Positions 58,922 through 64,000 of a stretch of DNA of 64,000 bases are shown one piece after another. A model generated the notes under the pieces. It did no database searches and was not told where the DNA came from. It saw only the letters and a program-made list of their open reading frames with translations. Position numbers and translations under genes: made by a program. Origin of the DNA: Ascaris suum (lineage: Eukaryota; Nematoda; Chromadorea; Rhabditida; Ascarididae); the NCBI GenBank assembly GCA_013433145.1, contig CM024170.1, positions 5,998,366 through 6,062,365 of the forward strand, read 5' to 3'. The stretch's first letter is position 1. Each line of letters opens with the position of its first letter.

Positions 58922-61427
58922 AAAACGATGATATCGACGATGCGATTGCAACTTTTTGTATAGATTGAAGAGTGAATGTTCTCGTTTGGTTATACAGCTG
59001 CCGTTAATGTTTCTTTGTTTGAATATCAAGATGGAATTGGGTGAATGAATTTATTTTTTCCATCTTTAGCTCATAGACATGAAATCTGCTTGAGAGAAAC
59101 CAGAAGTTACGGCTGATTGAGTAATTACCTTGTTGTTAGATTCTAACGGAGCAAATGAAATAATGAGATGAGAGGTTTTATTGAAGGCGAGGTCTGCATC
59201 GGCGTTTCGTTTGATCTTAGAATTGGGGGAGAGCGTAGTACCATACCTGGTATGTTTTATTAACAGATGATGGGTACTTGTGTAAAGGCAAATGAGATAT
59301 CTAGGAATAGAAAAGTACAATACGTCCAGGAGCCTCAAGGAATAGAAAAGTCGGCATTGTGTACTTAATTTTCTGAACTAAGTACATGTTTATATGCTAT
59401 AATAACGTTATTAGACTGTGTGCTGAACGATCCAAGTCTCCTGTATGTATTTGGTGGAATTCGCTTGCAGGGAGTTGTTTGCTAGGATATTGTGAGTGAC
59501 ATGGTAAAGGATGATGTAACCTCCATATGGAACTATTTCGTATTGTATCGGTGTATTAAATAGTGCTGTTGTGAAGACAGTGGCAGCAAGTATCGTTTTT
59601 ATGATTTGAACGTGCGTTATGCATTGCAGTGTATTTCTCATGTGATATGTGAAGCTGCACAATGAAATCCCTTTCCTAATGTGTGCTTTTTGCACGCATG
59701 CTGTTTAGCAACTCTCTTTAGGAATCGGGGCATCACTTTGAGCTCAGGCTTAGCGATTAGGATGATTAACACAAATGTGGTTATTAAGGGAGTCATCTTT
59801 TGATGAGCGAATGCGCGTCTGTTAAAAGGACAGTACAGCGAAGCGGAAGTATTGGTTGTTTTATATTCACCTAGCTAAATTGCGAAGATTGCGAAGGTTT
59901 TGAGAGATCGGTGTTTTGGTCTGGAGTTCAGGCTTATATGCTGATGAGAAGGGTTGACGAGTTTCAACTCCGTTTTCATCACTGGAAGATGAAAGGGTTC
60001 AGAAGCATACCAGTGTGCCTAAGTGGATATGTGATCGTGCAGTTCTGCGGACCGAGTGAGTTCGCTGCTTTCCAACAAAGTAAAATGCGTATTATAAGGT
60101 ATCTATATGTTAATTGTTCCACTGCTGGTGCAGGTTTCCGAGAGATGGTTTTTCGTCAAGTCGAGCGGGATCAGCTGAGGGACTAGTCTGATGGGAAACA
60201 CGCGTGAGTTTTTGGGTGCATTTAAGCTTGTATCAATAGCCTGAAGGTGCGCACCGTTGCATGTACCATATCAGCCGAAGTTCTAAGCAGTAGGGTTTCA
60301 TGGTTTCTGAATTGAAACCAGTGGGGTAGACAGACGCGTATCAAATCAGCTGCAGCTTTATTACCGCCCCTCCACAGTTCTTTTCATACAGTTTTGGGAT
60401 GAGGAGAATGAGGACTTTTGGGGTCACGGTTAAGTGTGAATGGTACGCTGGATGAACGCGATTTCAGAGAGAGAAAATAAGTGGAATAGTTTCTTTTTGT
60501 TCGATCTTTCACCGACAAAGGTTAGTGACGCGTTGATCTGAGGAATTTTTGGATGGCTGAGAATTGGGGTCTTCCATAAATTTGATCGCATGGTTAATCT
60601 GCGTTCTCCCACTCGTGAGGCGTCTTAAATTTATTGAAGTAGTAGGCCATAAGCTACCAGTCGTTCAAATTTAAATTAACTGCATAAGTGAGTCTGCGAA
60701 AGAATCAGATTCCAGAGTCATCCATCAATGCGTGACAACGTGGTGGAGCGTTCTAAATTTCACTGATTCACTCACCATTCGAAGGTAGTTCGGCATTGTG
60801 CGTTACTCCTAGTTTGATGCCGTCTGAAGTGTCAGAGGCGTGGCATTCTAACATATATTGAGCGAAAGAAGGAGCAACGGCTGGTGAATAGCAGCAGGAT
60901 GGTGACTGAGTGAATGGAATTGGCAGTGAATTGTGCATTGAAAAGCTTGTTCGATTGATAAAAACGAAATTTGCAGCTAAGCGGCCATATCAGAGCCACC
61001 GAATGATATGTCGTAAAGTCGTGAAGTTTTCTAAGTCGTGTAGGTTGCTGCGGCCGTTTGTTTGTCAAACAGCTGTAATTGTAGGCTGATTTTGCTTTCT
61101 TGTTGACGAGGCCGAGCCATGGTTTCTAAGAAATGTGCCAATGTTCAGAGCGAAAACGTTTTTGTGCACCTTTTGATATTATTCGCTCTAACCTTCCTTT
61201 TCTCATATATTTGTACTTTCGAGTATTTTTCGTCATAGGAGCGGGACTCAGCACCTTGCTTATCAAATAAATGGACACCCAAATTTATTTGCAAAATCTG
61301 TTTTCGCTAATGAAACTTTAGGTTTCCTTTAAAAGCTGCCCAACGACTTTAATATTCGCTCAACAATATTAGTCCAGCTGGGCTAAATGAAAAAAAAAAA
61401 TTGGATTTCTCCCACCAATCTTTGCAG
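58922..61427. other. 3' flank of UBL3, no gene recognised
   Basis: I found no AATAAA in the first several hundred bases after the UBL3 stop; ATTAAA occurs at 59555-59560, so the 3' UTR may be long. Open frames at 59066-59338 (-), 59411-59695 (-) and 59911-60186 (+) have no recognisable motif. Confidence 0.5.
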
Positions 61428-62028
61428 TGTGTTGCCTTCACGGTCATTCTGTCAATGATCACCACTTTGGTGCGATTACGAGATGTGACCATTCCTGTCG
61501 CTTACGGTGAAAGCATTCCATTCGTTTGCAGAAAATCACCAGCGAAAAACAATTTATGGCGACAATATATGTTGGTGGGAAGGCAATCACTGGATGGGAC
61601 AGCGAACTTCACTTTCATTTGCTCATAGGAACAAGAAGAACTGAAGGATTTTATAAGACAAGTTGGCACAATGCGCGCGTCTACGATCCCGCTAGAAAAA
61701 AAAAATGTGCATCGCAAACTGCCAACATATACATACATTCATATTCCAGCAGAGTCAAGCTATCATGCTGTCTTCTGCGGAACGGCTCGGTTCTGGCATC
61801 AAGCTGGCATTCCAACTATCAGAAAGTGCATACAAAGTTTTAGAGCACTCAAATACCTAGAGCTCTTTTAGAAGCCAATATATCAATTTTAATGTTCCTA
61901 TGGAGATGAGACTGTATTCGTCAAATCTCTTAGCCCCGACATTGAGTCCTGTCGACTTCAAGTTGTCGGACAGACGCACAGAAGAACAAACAAGCCCACA
62001 AAATCTTGAAGACGTGAGTCCAAAGTAA
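61428..62028 (+). mobile_element. possible decayed BEL/Pao pol fragment
   Basis: This 600-bp segment has coding-like codon composition, starting just after CTTTGCAG. One frame runs 61428-61871 with a single internal TAG (61626-61628). Before the stop it has KNNLWRQYML and after it EQEELKDFIRQVG and YIHIPAESSYHAV, which resemble the Pao-type region after the reverse transcriptase (an LW...W motif, then a FADAS...AY-like RNase H strand). A second frame (61526-61843) contains GWDSELHFHLL, which fits the gap, and a third (61873-62028) continues with LLAPTLSPVDFKL. The frame changes and stop indicate a dead copy. The family is inferred from recalled patterns; a cellular gene with several very close exons is the alternative. 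Confidence 0.33.
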
Positions 62029-64000
62029 CAAGACTAGTAGTTGCAAATATATGAAAACCACATAGCAGGAGGATTCTCGGAAGCTAGAAGGTGGCAACAT
62101 TTTCCCATTGCATGTTTATTTTAACCTATCGCCTTCATTTTTGCAGGTTTTTGTAGCTTGCAGTAGTGAAGTACATTATGACAAGGTTGCGTCTGTGTAT
62201 GCGTGTATGCTTCCTAAATCTGGCTCTTCAGCTTTTCCATCGTTGATATTACCAAGCAGGCGGACAGATATGCACACACTTTATACATTTACCAGGTTCA
62301 TGATGATACATAAAAACCATTTGCAAGCCATGAAGCGTCTACTATTTTAACGTACAGTATTTATTTAATAAGCAGCATCAAGCAGTATAAACAAACCGAA
62401 TAGAAACTTTCTTATAAATCATGCGAGATCGATTATTGGTAAGCTGCGCTTCTATCAGTTCGCATTTGTGGCTCGTGACGCTTTTAAGGCTGATATTACA
62501 TTACTATCAGCGAACTTTCCGAGATCTGTGGATGCAGCCTTCTAAATTATTTTATTTTTCATTGTTATCTTTAAATGTAGCCAATGTTCTATATTGTTTC
62601 TATGTATTTATATAACCGACCACCTTACTGGTAAAACCACGAAAAACACATTTCTGTTATTGCCATTTATTAAGAAAGTTGGTTTAGAAATGAGACGACT
62701 TATAATATGGAACGAAAAGTGCAATCATGAAGTACTATTTAGTATATTTCCTTTTCCCTTGATATTTCTTCTCGCTGCGAAACAACAGCAATATACTTTG
62801 TGGTGTTTGCGAATTTGTGCAGTCTATTTGTGTGCACAGGTACGAGCAGGTAATTTAAATTCGGCACATACCCTCATAAATTAGTCATCAGAAATATTGA
62901 AGCGAAGCTATGCCACGTCAGATACGCTCACACATTTGTTCTTCCCCCATTCCCCCATAACAAACACGTCACCACCATTCTATTACAAGCCCTAACTCAC
63001 GCTTTTTCATTGCAGAATTTCACTTTTGTTGCCACAGATTACTTGCAGATGGCATTGCAGTATTTGCAACACTGTAGACCGTAAAGTGCATTAGTGTAAA
63101 GGGAAGGGAAGGAGAGGATTTTGGAAGTTTGCACTTATTCCTGCTCATAGTATATAAAGGAGCCACTAAGTACTGAAAAGAGGCGAAAGTCGCCCATAAA
63201 CGCATTATTTTGGATTCGTATCGCCTACACAAATCAAATTTTTCGCTCCGTATTATTCAGTAAAAGCTACGAATTATAGGCCTTATTTTCTGTCGTTTTG
63301 TCAAGGTTTTACATATTGAGTTTGTTCTGCAGTTGTACATATTGGTGATTTGCGTGAATCTCCTGCAGAATGCCACTGAAAGAAATAACCTAATTATTTA
63401 TTTTCTCAGAAGAAAGGATTTCGAGGAGCGGTGCACAAATGCTGGAGGTCCTCATGGTTTTTGTTTAAGGACGACACTCATGCGAGTTCACCAGTTTCAA
63501 ATTTGGCGCTCTTAGTGCGTTGCCAGCCTTCGAGGATTTAGTCGAAATATTCCGCATACGAGAGACTTGCATACACCTGTTGTGTAGCGGCATTTAAACC
63601 TAGGTCATTTTAACAGGAGGAAGGTGAATGGATGGGCGCAAGTTAACAAGGTTGACGTGGAGCACTGTGTGAAAGGATAGATAACAAAAGTGAAGTAGCG
63701 CAGTGAAGTTAACCATCCTGCTGCTTCCTCCTTCCTGAGAAAGTAATATGCATATGCCGACTTCATGCAACGAAATAGCCGCACTTTGCAACAACTATAT
63801 CTGCTGAGACGCTGCGTTTTTTAAACAATTGCAAAATGCCGGAGTAGCTGTCACAACGTGCACTTTATGGAATCCAACACATCAAAACAACAGGTGGCCA
63901 AAAATGCCGAAAAACAGCAATATCAACTTGAAACGCAAGGCAATAATGCGGCGCAAAGTGCGCTTTTGCAGTTTCACCCAGTACACCAACAGTACAAGTT
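62029..64000. other. end of window, no gene recognised
   Basis: Open frames of 60-96 codons on both strands lack motifs (62108-62350 +, 62421-62615 +, 62594-62884 +, 63020-63232 -, 63600-63794 -). I see no integrase or LTR that would extend the preceding element. Confidence 0.45.

Overview
The window is eukaryotic: coding sequence is broken into short exons separated by introns of about 0.4-3.9 kb, with GT-AG borders (one GC-AG), and there is no bacterial-style gene packing. A nematode is the most likely source, as an inference. Both recognisable genes have their ATG only 8 and 17 nt downstream of a TTTC(C)AG acceptor, as expected when a spliced leader is added in trans; long poly-G/poly-C tracts recur, as they do in Caenorhabditis; and the protein choices in the RPT6 ATPase recall nematode orthologues from memory. 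Intron length and intron number would fit a parasitic rather than a Caenorhabditis-like genome, but the species cannot be named from this sequence.

Region 1 (about 3.5-12.9 kb, + strand) holds a complete ten-exon gene for the 26S proteasome regulatory ATPase RPT6/PSMC5. It is 407 codons long, all splice phases agree, and an AATAAA lies 32 nt after the stop. Its last intron starts with GC, and two of its acceptors end in GAG.

Region 2 (about 12.9-50.2 kb) is 37 kb without any gene I can identify. It has T-rich, intron-like + strand composition, microsatellites, five of the window's poly-G/C and poly-T tracts, a minus-strand remnant that looks like the gag end of a BEL/Pao retrotransposon (18.65-19.33 kb), a GC-rich block with competing open frames (26.2-27.25 kb), a small repeat family built on a GGCGCC core (22.7 and 24.15 kb), a possible 260-bp inverted-repeat element (48.07-48.33 kb) and several weak exon candidates.

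Region 3 (about 50.2-58.9 kb, + strand) holds a complete four-exon gene for the membrane-anchored ubiquitin-like protein UBL3/MUB (131 codons), ending in a cysteine-rich CaaX tail of the farnesyl rather than the geranylgeranyl type.

Region 4 (58.9-64 kb) has no intact gene. At 61.43-62.03 kb there is a coding-like segment spread over three frames with an internal stop, best explained as a decayed BEL/Pao pol fragment.

The two genes are functionally related only in a broad sense: RPT6 unfolds substrates in ubiquitin-dependent proteolysis, while UBL3 is a prenylated ubiquitin-fold protein that recruits factors to membranes. They lie 37 kb apart and there is no sign of an operon. I found no convincing new biological system; the items most worth checking are the splice-site oddities in RPT6, the UBL3 tail, and the two retroelement remnants.
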